From: Candidatus Rokuibacteriota bacterium
GTDB lineage: Bacteria > Methylomirabilota > Methylomirabilia > Rokubacteriales > CSP1-6
Reading direction: 5' to 3'
DNA: 44,251 nucleotides
Assembly (NCBI GenBank): GCA_003221615.1
Contig: QHSQ01000011.1
Location: forward strand, 1 to 44,251
The position numbers and the translations under genes are program-made. The first letter of the stretch is position 1. Each line of letters begins with the position of its first letter. Below the pieces are notes generated by a model. It had not been told where the DNA came from. It worked only from the letters and a program-made list of their open reading frames with translations, and ran no database searches. Positions 24,495 through 33,800 of the stretch are shown one piece after another.

Positions 24495-27275
24495 TCAGCG
24501 GGTGCGGTCGATATCGTGGGTGGCGGTGGCGAGCGCGGGGGCTTCGGCGTTCAGCGGGCCGGGCGTCGCCGTCGTGCGCGCGGGAACCATTCTCAGGAGG
24601 ACGGGGAGGACCACCAGCGCGGCGATGAGGCTCGTGGCCGTGCCGAGGGTGAGCAGGAGGCCGAGTCCGAAGATGCCGCGGTGATCGGCGATCATCAAGC
24701 TGCCGAATCCCACGATCGTCGTCAGCCCGCTGACGAGCACGGCCATCATCGTGGAGCGCGCGATCAGGGGACCGCCGTGATCGCGGCCCTCCATGAAGCG
24801 CAGGACGATGTTCAGACCGTATTCCGCCGCCGCGCCGAGGATGAGCGGAAGACCGAAGACGTTACCCATGTTGAACTTGAGCCCGAAGAAGTACATCAAG
24901 CCGAAGGCCCACATCAGTCCGAGCCCGAGCGGGAGCAACGCCAGGACGGTCTCGCGGATCCGGCGCAAGGTCAGCGCGGTGACCAGGCTCACCAGCAGGA
25001 TCGCGTAGATCGTGCCCTGCTGGTAGGCACGCTCCATCAGGCCGAGCGCCTCGAAGGTGATGATCGGCGTGCCGGTCACGTCGGGGTCGACCAAGCGGAG
25101 GTCGCTGACGAATCGACGCGCCCCCTCGCGATCCCAGATGTCGACGCCCGGATGGATCTGCAGGAGAAAGCGCCCGCGGTCGCTGATGAACTTCGCGCGC
25201 AGCTCCGGCGGCACATCGGCGAGCCCGATCGGCTTGGGCGCCAGGTTGTCTTGCAGGCGCTGGAAGCTCCTGACGAAGTCGCGATAGATCTGGTTTTGCA
25301 GGTGCGTCAAGGTCGGCGCGCTCACCTGGGGGTCGCTCTGGCGGATCTTCACGATCAGCCGCCCGAGGTCCTCCGCGACGAGCTTGAGCTTCAGCCGGAT
25401 GTCCCCTTCGGGGGCCTCGTTGCCCGCGATGTCGAAGCGGCGCTTGAGGGTCTCGAGCGCATTGGCGAGCTTGGTCGGGTCCACCGTCGTCGCGCGTCCG
25501 ATCCGGACGGGGGCGACCAGCGGGGCGAAGTCTTTGATGATCTTGAGCTTCTCCGGCTGATCCTCGGGGATGAGGAGCAGCACCGAGTCGACCTCCGAGA
25601 CGCTCGGGAGCGCGCGGAATGCCTTGTACTTCTCGCGAAGCTCCTCGAGGGAGTCCGCGCTGGCGAGCGCCGTGAAGCCGGAGCGCCCGGCCGTCGCGAG
25701 GATGCGCTTTTCCCAGACGACGGACTCGGTGCCGAACGCCTGGAGGTTGAGCAGGTTGTAGTCGAACTCGATGTAGCGGAGACCCCACGCGGACACCAAC
25801 GTCAGGGCCGCCGCCATGACCAGGACCGTCTTGGGATAGGAGACGAGGCGCTCGACGAACGGCACGTGCACGCGCTCGAGCGCGATGGCGCGCGGAATCA
25901 TGCCGGCCGGGCGGACGGCGTGCCGGCGGTCGACGAGGACCAGGGTGGCCGGTAACACGGTCATCATCGCGAGCCACGCGAAGATCAGCGCGGATCCGGC
26001 GATGAAGCCCAGCTCGCGCACGCCTCGGAAGTCGGTCAGCCACAGGACGTAGAAGGTGCCGGCGGCGGTCACCGCGCCCAGCAGCATGCCGGGACCGCTC
26101 CGCGCGGAGGTGATCTCGATCGCCTCCTTCAAGTTCCGGCCGAGGAACAGCTCTTCCTCGTAGCGGAACAGGAAGTAGATGCCGTAGTCGATCCCGATCC
26201 CGATCACGATCGAGATGAACATCACCGAGAAGAGCGAGAGGTGTCCGATCACGAGCGTCGCGATGCCGATCGACCAGCAGAGACTCGTGGCGAGGATCAC
26301 GAGCATCAGCACGGGCTTGCCGGAACGAACGAACGCGGCCAGGAGGAGCGCGAGGGTCAGCGCGAAGGCCACCAGGGTCGCCCGCTCGCTGTCGCGGAAG
26401 GCCGCGACCATCTCGTCGTTCTGGAGCGCGGGCTTGCCGGTGACGCCGACGGCGATGTCCGGGAACTCGCGCTTGAGCGCGGCGATCACGCCCCGGATTC
26501 CCTCGATGGCACGCTGGTCGCCGGTGAAGCTCCCGCGCTGGCTCTCGGGCTCGGCCAGGATGAACAGGAGGCGCTGGTCCTCGGACAGGAAGTACCCGGC
26601 ACCGGGATTGTCGGCGCCTGGAACCGCGAAGAGCGTCCCGAACGGTGACTTGTACGGCCCCGGCCGTTCCAGACGCGAGCCGATCAGAGCGACAAGGTCC
26701 TGCACGAATTTGAGATCGGCGGCGCCCTTGCCCTCGCTGAGACCAAGGTCGATGAAGTTCGAGACGAACGCGGTCGCGATCTGCGTGGCCATGCCGTCGG
26801 CCAGCTGGTCGAGCGTCGGGCGAGCCGCGAACGCCTCCATGAACTCCTGATAGTCGAAGACCGCATCGCGGATGTTGGCGAGCCGCTCTTTCGACAGGTA
26901 GAGCAGGCCTCGACCCTCGAACTGCTTGGGATCGATCCGGTAGGCGATCCGCTTCAGCGGGACGTTGTCGGCGCGCAGCTGACGTACGAGGCGATTCGCG
27001 TAGATCGTCGCCTCCGGCAGGGACGGCGCGTCCACCACGATGGCGATGCTGTCGAGATCCCCGAACTCGCGCTCGTACTGGGTATAGCGCTCGACGTACG
27101 GTCGCCCCGGCGGCAGCAGCGAGCGCGTCGAGGTGGCGAAGGTGAGGGACTGGAGCGCGTAGACGACCGACACGATCGCCATGAGGATAGCGATGAGGAC
27201 GGTCGCCATGGGCCGCGCGCAGGCGATTCGCACCAGCGCGCGGAGTGGGCGGCCAATCAGCCCGGCGAGCGGCAA
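24495..27275 (-). CDS. hpnN: Hopanoid-associated RND/MMPL transporter HpnN
   Basis: A 926-residue RND-superfamily protein with the HpnN layout: an N-terminal helix, a large periplasmic loop (about 40-290), a five-to-six-helix block (about 295-470, containing VMFISIVIGIGIDYGIYFLFRYEEE), a second loop (500-740) and a second block (750-905, with GNVFGLPLILGAAAEYGLNIVLRF). HpnN moves hopanoids to the outer membrane in Rhodopseudomonas. The TTG at 27275 begins one base past the ino1 stop; a later start is possible. Being in a cluster with shc, hpnH, hpnG, hpnA and hpnD supports the name strongly. The tail after residue 905 is alanine/threonine-rich. Confidence 0.85.
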   Translation of the reverse strand: MPLAGLIGRPLRALVRIACARPMATVLIAILMAIVSVVYALQSLTFATSTRSLLPPGRPYVERYTQYEREFGDLDSIAIVVDAPSLPEATIYANRLVRQLRADNVPLKRIAYRIDPKQFEGRGLLYLSKERLANIRDAVFDYQEFMEAFAARPTLDQLADGMATQIATAFVSNFIDLGLSEGKGAADLKFVQDLVALIGSRLERPGPYKSPFGTLFAVPGADNPGAGYFLSEDQRLLFILAEPESQRGSFTGDQRAIEGIRGVIAALKREFPDIAVGVTGKPALQNDEMVAAFRDSERATLVAFALTLALLLAAFVRSGKPVLMLVILATSLCWSIGIATLVIGHLSLFSVMFISIVIGIGIDYGIYFLFRYEEELFLGRNLKEAIEITSARSGPGMLLGAVTAAGTFYVLWLTDFRGVRELGFIAGSALIFAWLAMMTVLPATLVLVDRRHAVRPAGMIPRAIALERVHVPFVERLVSYPKTVLVMAAALTLVSAWGLRYIEFDYNLLNLQAFGTESVVWEKRILATAGRSGFTALASADSLEELREKYKAFRALPSVSEVDSVLLLIPEDQPEKLKIIKDFAPLVAPVRIGRATTVDPTKLANALETLKRRFDIAGNEAPEGDIRLKLKLVAEDLGRLIVKIRQSDPQVSAPTLTHLQNQIYRDFVRSFQRLQDNLAPKPIGLADVPPELRAKFISDRGRFLLQIHPGVDIWDREGARRFVSDLRLVDPDVTGTPIITFEALGLMERAYQQGTIYAILLVSLVTALTLRRIRETVLALLPLGLGLMWAFGLMYFFGLKFNMGNVFGLPLILGAAAEYGLNIVLRFMEGRDHGGPLIARSTMMAVLVSGLTTIVGFGSLMIADHRGIFGLGLLLTLGTATSLIAALVVLPVLLRMVPARTTATPGPLNAEAPALATATHDIDRTR

Positions 27276-27276
27276 C

Positions 27277-28350
27277 CTACTCGTCGCCGGCGATGAACCG
27301 CTCGAGCCGCTGCCGGGCGGTGTCGTCGGCCCACTGCTCGGGCGGTGACTTCATCAGGTACGCCGACGGAGCGAGCAGGGCGCCCTTGATACCGCGATCG
27401 AGAGCGAGCTTGCAGGCGCGGATGGCGTCGATGACGACGCCGGCGGAGTTGGGCGAGTCCCAGACCTCGAGCTTCAGCTCGACGTTGATCGGCTGATCGC
27501 CGAAGCCCGAGCCTTCCAGCCGGATGTGCGCCCACTTCCGATCCGCCAGCCACGGCACGTAGTCGCTCGGACCGATGTGGACGGCGTCGGCCGCCAGCTC
27601 GTGCCCGAGCTGCGAACGGACCGAGTCGGTCTTCGAGATCTTCTTGGACGTGAGCCGGTCGCGCTCGAGCATGTTGTAGAAGTCGGTGTTGCCGCCGAAA
27701 TTCAGCTGGCTGGTCCGGTCGAGTCGCACGCCGCGATCGTTGTAGAGCTTCGTGAGCACCCGGTGGATGATGGTCGCGCCCACCTGAGACTTCACGTCGT
27801 CGCCGACCACCGGCAGCCCGCGCTCCTCGAAGCGGCGGCGCCAGTACGACTCGCGCGCGATGAACACCGGAATGCAGTTCACGAACGCGCAGCCGGCGTC
27901 GAGGATCTGCTCGACGTACCACTTCGTCGCCATCTCGCTGCCCACCGGCAGGAAGTTGACGACGATGTTGGTATTGGTGTCGCGGAGCGTCCCGGCGATG
28001 TCGGCCGTCGAGCCCGGCGCCTTCTTGATCATCTGCGAGAGGTAGTGGCCGAGGCCGTCATGCGTCATCCCGCGCTGGACCGGCACGCCGAGCGGCTTGA
28101 CGTCGGCGAACTTCACGGTGTTGTTGGGCTCCTGGAAGATCGCTTCGCCGAGGTCCCGGCCGACCTTGCGCTCGTCGATGTCGAACGCCGCCGAGAACTC
28201 GATGTCGCCGACGTGGTATCCCCCGAGCCGGGCGTGCATCAGGCCGGGGATGAACTTGTCGTCGGGGGCGTTCCGGTAATACTCCACGCCCTGGACGAGG
28301 GCCGAAGCGCAATTCCCAACACCAATGATCGCTACTCTGACGGCTCCCAC
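27277..28350 (-). CDS. ino1: Inositol-3-phosphate synthase
   Basis: A 357-residue bacterial-type Ino1, converting glucose 6-phosphate to 1L-myo-inositol 1-phosphate with NAD+. Seen are the NAD site [57 protein letters not shown] and NFGGNTDF, all hallmarks of the family. GTG 28350 has GAGGAGG six bases upstream. The next gene, hpnN, starts one base after its stop, so inositol-phosphate synthesis is tied to a hopanoid transporter. The product could feed a phosphatidylinositol-type lipid or a cyclitol head group; the window does not decide. The 126 bp upstream to mlaC likely carry its promoter. Confidence 0.9.
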   Translation of the reverse strand: MGAVRVAIIGVGNCASALVQGVEYYRNAPDDKFIPGLMHARLGGYHVGDIEFSAAFDIDERKVGRDLGEAIFQEPNNTVKFADVKPLGVPVQRGMTHDGLGHYLSQMIKKAPGSTADIAGTLRDTNTNIVVNFLPVGSEMATKWYVEQILDAGCAFVNCIPVFIARESYWRRRFEERGLPVVGDDVKSQVGATIIHRVLTKLYNDRGVRLDRTSQLNFGGNTDFYNMLERDRLTSKKISKTDSVRSQLGHELAADAVHIGPSDYVPWLADRKWAHIRLEGSGFGDQPINVELKLEVWDSPNSAGVVIDAIRACKLALDRGIKGALLAPSAYLMKSPPEQWADDTARQRLERFIAGDE

Positions 28351-28476
28351 GGGAGTCCTCCTCAGATAGTGGTCGGTCGAGTGGGGCGTTGACGTGGACG
28401 TAAGTCTAGCACGGCATTGGAGATTTTCCGGAAAGTGATGCCGCCATCGAGCGCCGCGCCGGACACTAGGCGCGGC

Positions 28477-29118
28477 TCACGGCTGGGACGTCCTCTTGTG
28501 CTTTTCCTCTCCGATGAACTCGTCCTGCTTGGTCTTCATCTTCTTCATGAGCACCTGGAAGGAGGAGGTCGTGATGATCTTGTTGAACTGGGTCCGGTAG
28601 TTCGAGATGAGGCTCACGCCCTCGATGACGACGTCGTAGACGAGCCACTTGTCGCCCCGGTGAAGCATCCGGTAGTCGATCGGGATCTCGGTGCCCTGCT
28701 TGGTGAGGAGCTTGGTGCGGACGACCGCGCCCTCGCCCTCGATGGCTTCGCCGACATACTGGATTTTCTCCCCGCCGTAGAGCTCGATCTTCGAGATGTA
28801 GGAGCGCTCGAGGAGATCCGTGAAGAGGCCGACGAACTCGTCGCGCTCGGCCTGGGTCCGCGGCGTCCAGTGCCGCGCCAGCGAGCGCTTGGCGGTCTCC
28901 GAGAAGTCGAAGATATCGTTGGCGACCTGGCGAACCGCGCCGCGGCGGTCTTTCTGACGTCCGTCCTTCTTGAGCTCCGGGTCTTCGAGGATCTTGACCG
29001 CCCGGTCGATCTGGGCGCGAAGCTGATCGGTCGGCGCCCCGGCCCAGGCCCGATCCGGGCCGGCCAGCGGGACCAACAGCAAGGCGAAGAGCGCGAGCGC
29101 GCGGGCGAAAAGGGTCAT
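28477..29118 (-). CDS. hpnM: MlaC/HpnM-type periplasmic lipid-binding protein
   Basis: A 213-residue exported protein: signal peptide MTLFARALALFALLLVPLAG...RAWA, then the MlaC/Ttg2D domain (LARHWTPRTQAERDEFVGLFTDLLERSYISKI, then PIDYRMLHRGDKWLVYDVVIEGVSLISNYRTQF). MlaC shuttles phospholipid between the outer membrane and the MlaFED complex; HpnM is the name used in hopanoid clusters. The lysine-rich tail is normal. It is the last gene of the shc-mlaEFDC run, 18 bp after mlaD. Confidence 0.85.
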   Translation of the reverse strand: MTLFARALALFALLLVPLAGPDRAWAGAPTDQLRAQIDRAVKILEDPELKKDGRQKDRRGAVRQVANDIFDFSETAKRSLARHWTPRTQAERDEFVGLFTDLLERSYISKIELYGGEKIQYVGEAIEGEGAVVRTKLLTKQGTEIPIDYRMLHRGDKWLVYDVVIEGVSLISNYRTQFNKIITTSSFQVLMKKMKTKQDEFIGEEKHKRTSQP

Positions 29119-29136
29119 CGATGGACCTCCTAACCC

Positions 29137-29577
29137 CTACACCTTGCCGAAGATGTATTTCGACAGCAACTCCTCGAAGTCTACGGGCGCCTCGACCTCA
29201 CGGATCTTTCCGTTGGGCCCGATGATCTTTTCCGATCCGCCCGGGCTGATCCGGATGTACTTCTCGCCGATCAGGCCCTTCGTCTTGATCGAGGCGATCG
29301 AATCTTCCTGGAGCTTGATGTTTTTCTGCACCCGGAGCGTGACGTGGGCCTGATAGTCGGCCAGGCCGATCGACTCGACCCGCCCGATCTCGACGCCCGC
29401 GATCTCCACGGTCGAGCCCGCCTTGAGCCCCCCCACCGACGGGAAGTCGACGGTCACGACATACCCGCGGCTGCCCAGGAACGAGACCTGGCCCAGGCGG
29501 ATCGAGAGGTACCCGAGCGCCACGATTCCCAGAATGACGAAGATGCCGACGGCGATGTTGACCCGCGTGCGTTCCAT
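29137..29577 (-). CDS. mlaD: MlaD-type substrate-binding component (MCE domain)
   Basis: A 146-residue single-MCE protein: one N-terminal membrane anchor (VGIFVILGIVALGYLSIRLG) and an MCE domain (VTVDFPSVGGLKAGSTVEIAGVEIGRVESI, then IKTKGLIGEKYIRISPGG). MlaD forms the hexameric ring on the inner-membrane transporter. Its ATG shares one base with the stop of mlaF (29577), showing tight coupling. Confidence 0.9.
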   Translation of the reverse strand: MERTRVNIAVGIFVILGIVALGYLSIRLGQVSFLGSRGYVVTVDFPSVGGLKAGSTVEIAGVEIGRVESIGLADYQAHVTLRVQKNIKLQEDSIASIKTKGLIGEKYIRISPGGSEKIIGPNGKIREVEAPVDFEELLSKYIFGKV

Positions 29578-30320
29578 CAGCGTTCCTCCGAATTGTCGGC
29601 CTCGCCCCTGATGAAGCGTTGGACGACCGGGTTCGTCGAGGCCTGAATCGCCGCCGGTGGCCCGATCTCGACGATGCGGCCCTCGTGCAGCATGGCAACG
29701 GTCTCGGCGATCTCGAAGATCTCGGGGATCTCGTGACTCACCACCACGGCGGTGAACCTGAACCTACGGTGGAGGTCCAGGATCAGGTGGTGGATCGTGT
29801 TGACCAGCACCGGGTCGAGCCCCGTCGTGGGCTCGTCGAAGAAGATGATCTCGGGCTCGGTCACCAGGGCGCGGGCGATGGCCACACGCTTGCGCATGCC
29901 GCCCGAGATCTCGGCCGGGTACTTGGCGCCCACGCCCTCCAGCCCGACCTGGCCCAGCGCCGCCTCGACCCGCTTGACCAGCTCGTCCCGGGGCGTCCGC
30001 ACCTTCTCGCGCAGCGGGAAGGCCACGTTGTCCCAGCACGACATCGAGTCGAACAGCGCGCCGCCCTGGAAGACGACGCCGTAGGTGCGCCGCACCTCGT
30101 CGAGCGCGCGGCCGCGTAGCCGGGTGATCTCGACGCCGTCCACCGTGATCCGGCCCGCGTCGGGGCGCATCAGCCCGATGAGGTGCTTGAGGAAGACCGA
30201 CTTCCCGCCGCCGCTTCGACCGATGATGATCGTGATCGTGCCCGTCGCGACCTCGATGGTGAGCTCGCGCAGCACCGCCTGGCGGCCGAAGGACTTCGTG
30301 AGCCCTTCGACCTTAATCAT
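29577..30320 (-). CDS. mlaF: MlaF-type ABC transporter ATPase
   Basis: A 247-residue ATPase of the phospholipid-retention ABC system. Walker A is GRSGGGKSVFLKHL, the signature EISGGMRKRVAIARAL, Walker B IIFFDEPTTGLDP, and the switch histidine VVVSHEIP. The typical MlaF VFQGGALFDSMSCWDNVAFPL Q-loop is present. It lies between mlaE (6 bp gap) and mlaD (1-base overlap). Confidence 0.93.
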   Translation of the reverse strand: MIKVEGLTKSFGRQAVLRELTIEVATGTITIIIGRSGGGKSVFLKHLIGLMRPDAGRITVDGVEITRLRGRALDEVRRTYGVVFQGGALFDSMSCWDNVAFPLREKVRTPRDELVKRVEAALGQVGLEGVGAKYPAEISGGMRKRVAIARALVTEPEIIFFDEPTTGLDPVLVNTIHHLILDLHRRFRFTAVVVSHEIPEIFEIAETVAMLHEGRIVEIGPPAAIQASTNPVVQRFIRGEADNSEER

Positions 30321-30326
30321 CGGCCG

Positions 30327-31121
30327 TCATTGCAGGATCGACCCCATGAAGTAGTCCCAGACGAGGATCAGCACCGAGGACAGGACCACCGCCTGGGTCG
30401 TCGCGCTCGCCACGCCCTCGGCGCCGTGGCCGACGTTGAACCCCTTGTAGGTGCAGACCCACGTCACGATGACGCCGAACGAGACGGACTTCCAGAAGCC
30501 CACCATGATGTCGCCGATGTCGACGAACGTCTGCATCTCGCCGAAGTACGTGCCCTCCGACAGGCCCAGCAGCTTCACCCCGACAAGGTAGCCGCCGAAG
30601 ATGCCCACGACGTCGAAGATCGCGGTCATCAGCGGGAAGGTGATCAGCCCGGCGAGGATCGAGGGCGCGACGAGGTAGCGCATCGGGCTGAGCGCCATGA
30701 CGGTGAGCGCGTCGATCTGCTCGGTGATTCGCATGATGCCGAGCTCGGCCGTGAGGGCCGAGCCGGCGCGGCCGGTGACCATCAGCGCGGCCAGGACGGG
30801 GCCGAGCTCGCGGATGAGCGAGAGGGCCACGGCCGGTCCGAGGAACGCCTCGGAGCCGAACCGGACGAGGGTCAGATAGATCTGGAGCCCGAGCACCATC
30901 CCGGTGAACGCGCCGGTCAGGAAGATGATCAGGAGCGAGCGGTACCCGATGAAGTTGATGCGGTCGATGAACGCCCGGGGCTTGAACGGCGGCGTGACGA
31001 GCGCGGCGAGCGCTTCGGCGAAGAAGGTACCGAACCGCCCCAGGGACTCGACGACTGCGATCGTCCAGCCACCGACGGCGTCGAAGGGGCGCAGCGCCGG
31101 GGCGAGCGGCCGGTCAGGCAT
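30327..31121 (-). CDS. mlaE: MlaE-type ABC permease
   Basis: A 264-residue permease with five or six hydrophobic segments and MlaE landmarks: LLIIFLTGAFTGMVLGLQIYLTLVRFG, RELGPVLAALMVTGRAGSALTAELG (the coupling-helix region), and IDALTVMALSPMRYLVAPSILAG. The ATG at 31121 lies inside the end of the squalene-hopene cyclase gene (8-base overlap), so lipid-transport and hopanoid genes share one transcript. Confidence 0.92.
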   Translation of the reverse strand: MPDRPLAPALRPFDAVGGWTIAVVESLGRFGTFFAEALAALVTPPFKPRAFIDRINFIGYRSLLIIFLTGAFTGMVLGLQIYLTLVRFGSEAFLGPAVALSLIRELGPVLAALMVTGRAGSALTAELGIMRITEQIDALTVMALSPMRYLVAPSILAGLITFPLMTAIFDVVGIFGGYLVGVKLLGLSEGTYFGEMQTFVDIGDIMVGFWKSVSFGVIVTWVCTYKGFNVGHGAEGVASATTQAVVLSSVLILVWDYFMGSILQ

Positions 31122-33015
31122 GCGCCCGGCGGTAGATTCCCAGCGCCCAGAGCGGGAAGTACTGGGCGTACAAGTGGTACTTCAGGTAGAAGACCCGCGG
31201 GAAGCCCGTCCCGTTCCACAACGCATCCGCCCACGAGCCGTCGTCGCGCTGATTCCGTAGAAGATAGTTGACGCCGCGCTCGACCGCGGGGCCGCTCGTG
31301 CGCCCGGCCGCGAAGAGGCCCAGCAGGGCCCAGGCGGTCTGACTCGGGATCGAGTCGCCCACGCCGGCGAACGCGTAGTCTTCGTAGCTCTCGCAGGTTT
31401 CGCCCCAGCCGCCGTCCCGGTTTTGGTGGCGCTCGAGCCAGCGGACCGCGCGCTGCACGTACTCGTGCCGCGGATCCACGCCGACGGCGGCGAGCCCGCG
31501 CAGGACCGACCACGTGCCGTAGATGTAGTTCACGCCCCAGCGACCGTACCACGGGCCGTCGTGTCGCTGCGCGTGGCGGAGGAAATCGATGGCGCGCTGG
31601 GCCGGCTCGAAGTCCTTGCGGTACCCGAGGGTGCCGAGGAGCTCGAGCCCGCGTCCGGTCAGATCCTCCGTCGACGGGTCGAGCAGCGCGCCGTGGTCGG
31701 CGAACGGGATGTGGTTCAGATAGATACGGTTGTTGTCGGCGTCGAAGGAGCCCCAGCCCCCGTCGGCGCCCTGCATCCCGAGAAACCAGCCGAGGCCGCG
31801 CTCCTTGGCCGTGCGCGCCGCATCGGCGTCGAGCCCTTGCACCTTCTCGAGGGCCATCACGACCATCGCCGTGTCGTCGAGATCCGGGTAGAAGTCGTTG
31901 TCGTACTGGAAGGCCCAGCCACCGGGCTGCACGTGCGGGCGCTTCATCTGCCAGTCGCCCGCGACGAAGATCTGCCGCGCGATCATCCAGTCGGAGGCGC
32001 GGCGCAGCGTGGGGTGGTCGGGCTCAAGATCGCTCTCGACCAGCGCGTTGACCGCGAGCGCCGTGTCCCACACCGGCGACGGGCAAGGCTGGTAGTGGAG
32101 CGAGTCACCATCCTCGACGGCGAGCGCCTCGATCTCTTTGAGCTGGCCGAGGACCAGGGGGTGATCGTCCGGGTAACCGAGGAGCCGCATCGCCAGGATC
32201 GAGTTCGCCATCGCGGGATAGATCCCGCCCAATCCCCCGGGCACCGCGAGCCGTTCCTCGAGCCAGAGCCGCGCCGTCTCGATCGCGCGCCGGCGGAGCG
32301 GGCGCGGCGAGAAGCGCTCCCAGATCTTGAGGCCGTCGTCGACGGCGATGAAGAAGCTCTTCCAGAAGAGACCGCGCCAGCTGAACGGCTCGGGCACACG
32401 CGAGAAGCGCAGGCTCGTTTCCTCGCGCGGCACCGGCCACAGCTCGTCGAGCGAGAGATGGGGGGGCAGCCACTTCACCGGCTTTCGATCCATCAGGACG
32501 AGCAGCGGCACCAGAACCGTACGCGACCAGTACGAGATCTCGTAGATGTTGAACAGGAAGAACGGACGCGGCAGCAGCATGATCTCGACCGGCATCGTCG
32601 GCACGCCGTTCCAGTCGTATTCGCCGAAGAGCGCCAACAAGATTTTCGTGAACACGTCGGCCTTCGCCGGGCCGCCCATCTCGCGGATCAGTTCGCGCGC
32701 CGCGACCATCGTGGGATCGCTCAGCGCGACACCGGCCATCTTCATCGCGAAGTAGGCCTTGATCGTGGCCGACAGGTTGGCCGGACCGGCCTCGAAGAGG
32801 CTGTAGCCGCCGTCGGGAAGCTGCTGGCTCTTTAGGTAGCGGACCGCCCGCGTCTGGTGGTCACGGTTCACCTGGTCGATGAGATGGCAGAGGAGCAGCT
32901 GCTCGGAGGTAATTGTCGTGTTGGCTTCGAGCTGACCGACCCAGTGACCGTCGGGAGCCTGTTGGCCGAGCAGGTGCGCCTGGGCGCGCTCGATCGCGTC
33001 CTGCAGGTCCCTCAC
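31114..33015 (-). CDS. shc: Squalene-hopene cyclase
   Basis: A 633-residue class II triterpene cyclase making hopene from squalene. The protonating DXDD motif is DLDD at residues 378-381 in FYPDLDDTAMV, and several QW-type repeats (for example GWFLGMQGADGGWGSFD and QRDDGSWAD) brace the barrel. Length matches bacterial SHCs (about 630). The GTG at 33015 begins MRDLQDAIERAQAHLL, the usual start; no ribosome-binding site is obvious. It heads the minus-strand arm shc-mlaEFDC and diverges from the cruF/hpnH arm by 44 bp. Confidence 0.95.
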   Translation of the reverse strand: MRDLQDAIERAQAHLLGQQAPDGHWVGQLEANTTITSEQLLLCHLIDQVNRDHQTRAVRYLKSQQLPDGGYSLFEAGPANLSATIKAYFAMKMAGVALSDPTMVAARELIREMGGPAKADVFTKILLALFGEYDWNGVPTMPVEIMLLPRPFFLFNIYEISYWSRTVLVPLLVLMDRKPVKWLPPHLSLDELWPVPREETSLRFSRVPEPFSWRGLFWKSFFIAVDDGLKIWERFSPRPLRRRAIETARLWLEERLAVPGGLGGIYPAMANSILAMRLLGYPDDHPLVLGQLKEIEALAVEDGDSLHYQPCPSPVWDTALAVNALVESDLEPDHPTLRRASDWMIARQIFVAGDWQMKRPHVQPGGWAFQYDNDFYPDLDDTAMVVMALEKVQGLDADAARTAKERGLGWFLGMQGADGGWGSFDADNNRIYLNHIPFADHGALLDPSTEDLTGRGLELLGTLGYRKDFEPAQRAIDFLRHAQRHDGPWYGRWGVNYIYGTWSVLRGLAAVGVDPRHEYVQRAVRWLERHQNRDGGWGETCESYEDYAFAGVGDSIPSQTAWALLGLFAAGRTSGPAVERGVNYLLRNQRDDGSWADALWNGTGFPRVFYLKYHLYAQYFPLWALGIYRRAHA

Positions 33016-33059
33016 GGCCGAGATGGTAACATGCTGACTCGATTACGGAAACCTCTCGA
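33016..33059. promoter_or_regulatory. 44-bp divergent control region of the two hopanoid arms
   Basis: The start codons of shc (GTG, minus) and the cruF-like gene (ATG, plus) lie only 44 bp apart, so both promoters must overlap each other or the coding regions. On the minus strand a TACCAT hexamer ends seven bases before the shc GTG, a spacing compatible with a leaderless transcript. Neither start has a clear ribosome-binding site. Confidence 0.4.
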
Positions 33060-33800
33060 ATGGACCTCCTGGCCGGCACCGTCACGCTTCGACCGTACGT
33101 TTTCGCGTTCCTGGCGGTCTTCATCGCGGCCGGTGTGGCCGATCTCGGCTGGCGGCGTACGCTCGCGTTCGCCGCGAGCGTCTGGCCGGTCGCGCTGGTG
33201 GCCGAGCTCTCGTCCACGCGTACCGGCGTTCCGTTCGGGTCCTACGAGTACACCGGCCTGACGCGCGGCCGTGAGCTCTTCATCGGCGACGTGCCCTTCA
33301 TCGATTCCCTGTCCTTCGTGTTCCTCGCCTACGCGGCGTTCTGCCTAGCGCGGTTGGCGCTCGCCGGTCGCGCCGTGCCGCGTTGGGGGATGGCGATCGC
33401 GACCGGCGTGCTCATGATGGCGCTCGACGTCGTCATCGATCCGCTCGCGGTGCGGGGCGACCGGTGGTTCCTCGGGCCGCTCTTCGTATACACCCCCCCG
33501 GGCCCGTACTTCGGGGTGCCGTTCTCGAACTTCGTGGGGTGGGTGATCGTGGGCGCCGCCGGGACCTGGGCGTATCTGGCGGTGATTTCAGACGACTCGG
33601 GACGACGAGTCTGGCCGGGAGTCGCGTTATACTACGCCGTGCTTGGATTCAACCTCACCATGACGCTTCAGATCGGTGAGTTGCTGCTGGCGGTGATCGG
33701 TGCGACCATTCACCTCGTACTCGCTGTGTCCGTCTGGTCCCTTCACCGGAAACCGGGCGTGGAAATGCGTCCGCAAAGCCGAGGTATTCAGCGCTTATGA
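33060..33800 (+). CDS. CruF/DUF422-family membrane protein (carotenoid-hydratase-like)
   Basis: A 246-residue membrane protein with about seven hydrophobic segments. ELSSTRTGVPFGSYEYTG, then GDVPFIDSLSFVFLAY and ALDVVIDPLAVRGDRWF are the conserved DUF422 core that includes CruF (C-1',2' hydratase of carotenoids) and bisanhydrobacterioruberin hydratase. No phytoene synthase, desaturase or other carotenoid gene is present; instead its stop overlaps the ATG of hpnH (ATGA at 33797). A water-adding or isoprenoid-modifying role in hopanoid synthesis is a guess from context. The ATG at 33060 lacks a visible ribosome-binding site. Confidence 0.7.
   Translation: MDLLAGTVTLRPYVFAFLAVFIAAGVADLGWRRTLAFAASVWPVALVAELSSTRTGVPFGSYEYTGLTRGRELFIGDVPFIDSLSFVFLAYAAFCLARLALAGRAVPRWGMAIATGVLMMALDVVIDPLAVRGDRWFLGPLFVYTPPGPYFGVPFSNFVGWVIVGAAGTWAYLAVISDDSGRRVWPGVALYYAVLGFNLTMTLQIGELLLAVIGATIHLVLAVSVWSLHRKPGVEMRPQSRGIQRL

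Noticed and set aside
24171..25955. 594-codon plus-strand frame antisense to hpnN
   Set aside because: Composition is that of a GC-rich shadow frame (runs of R, A, E, D, H); hpnN on the other strand is clearly real.
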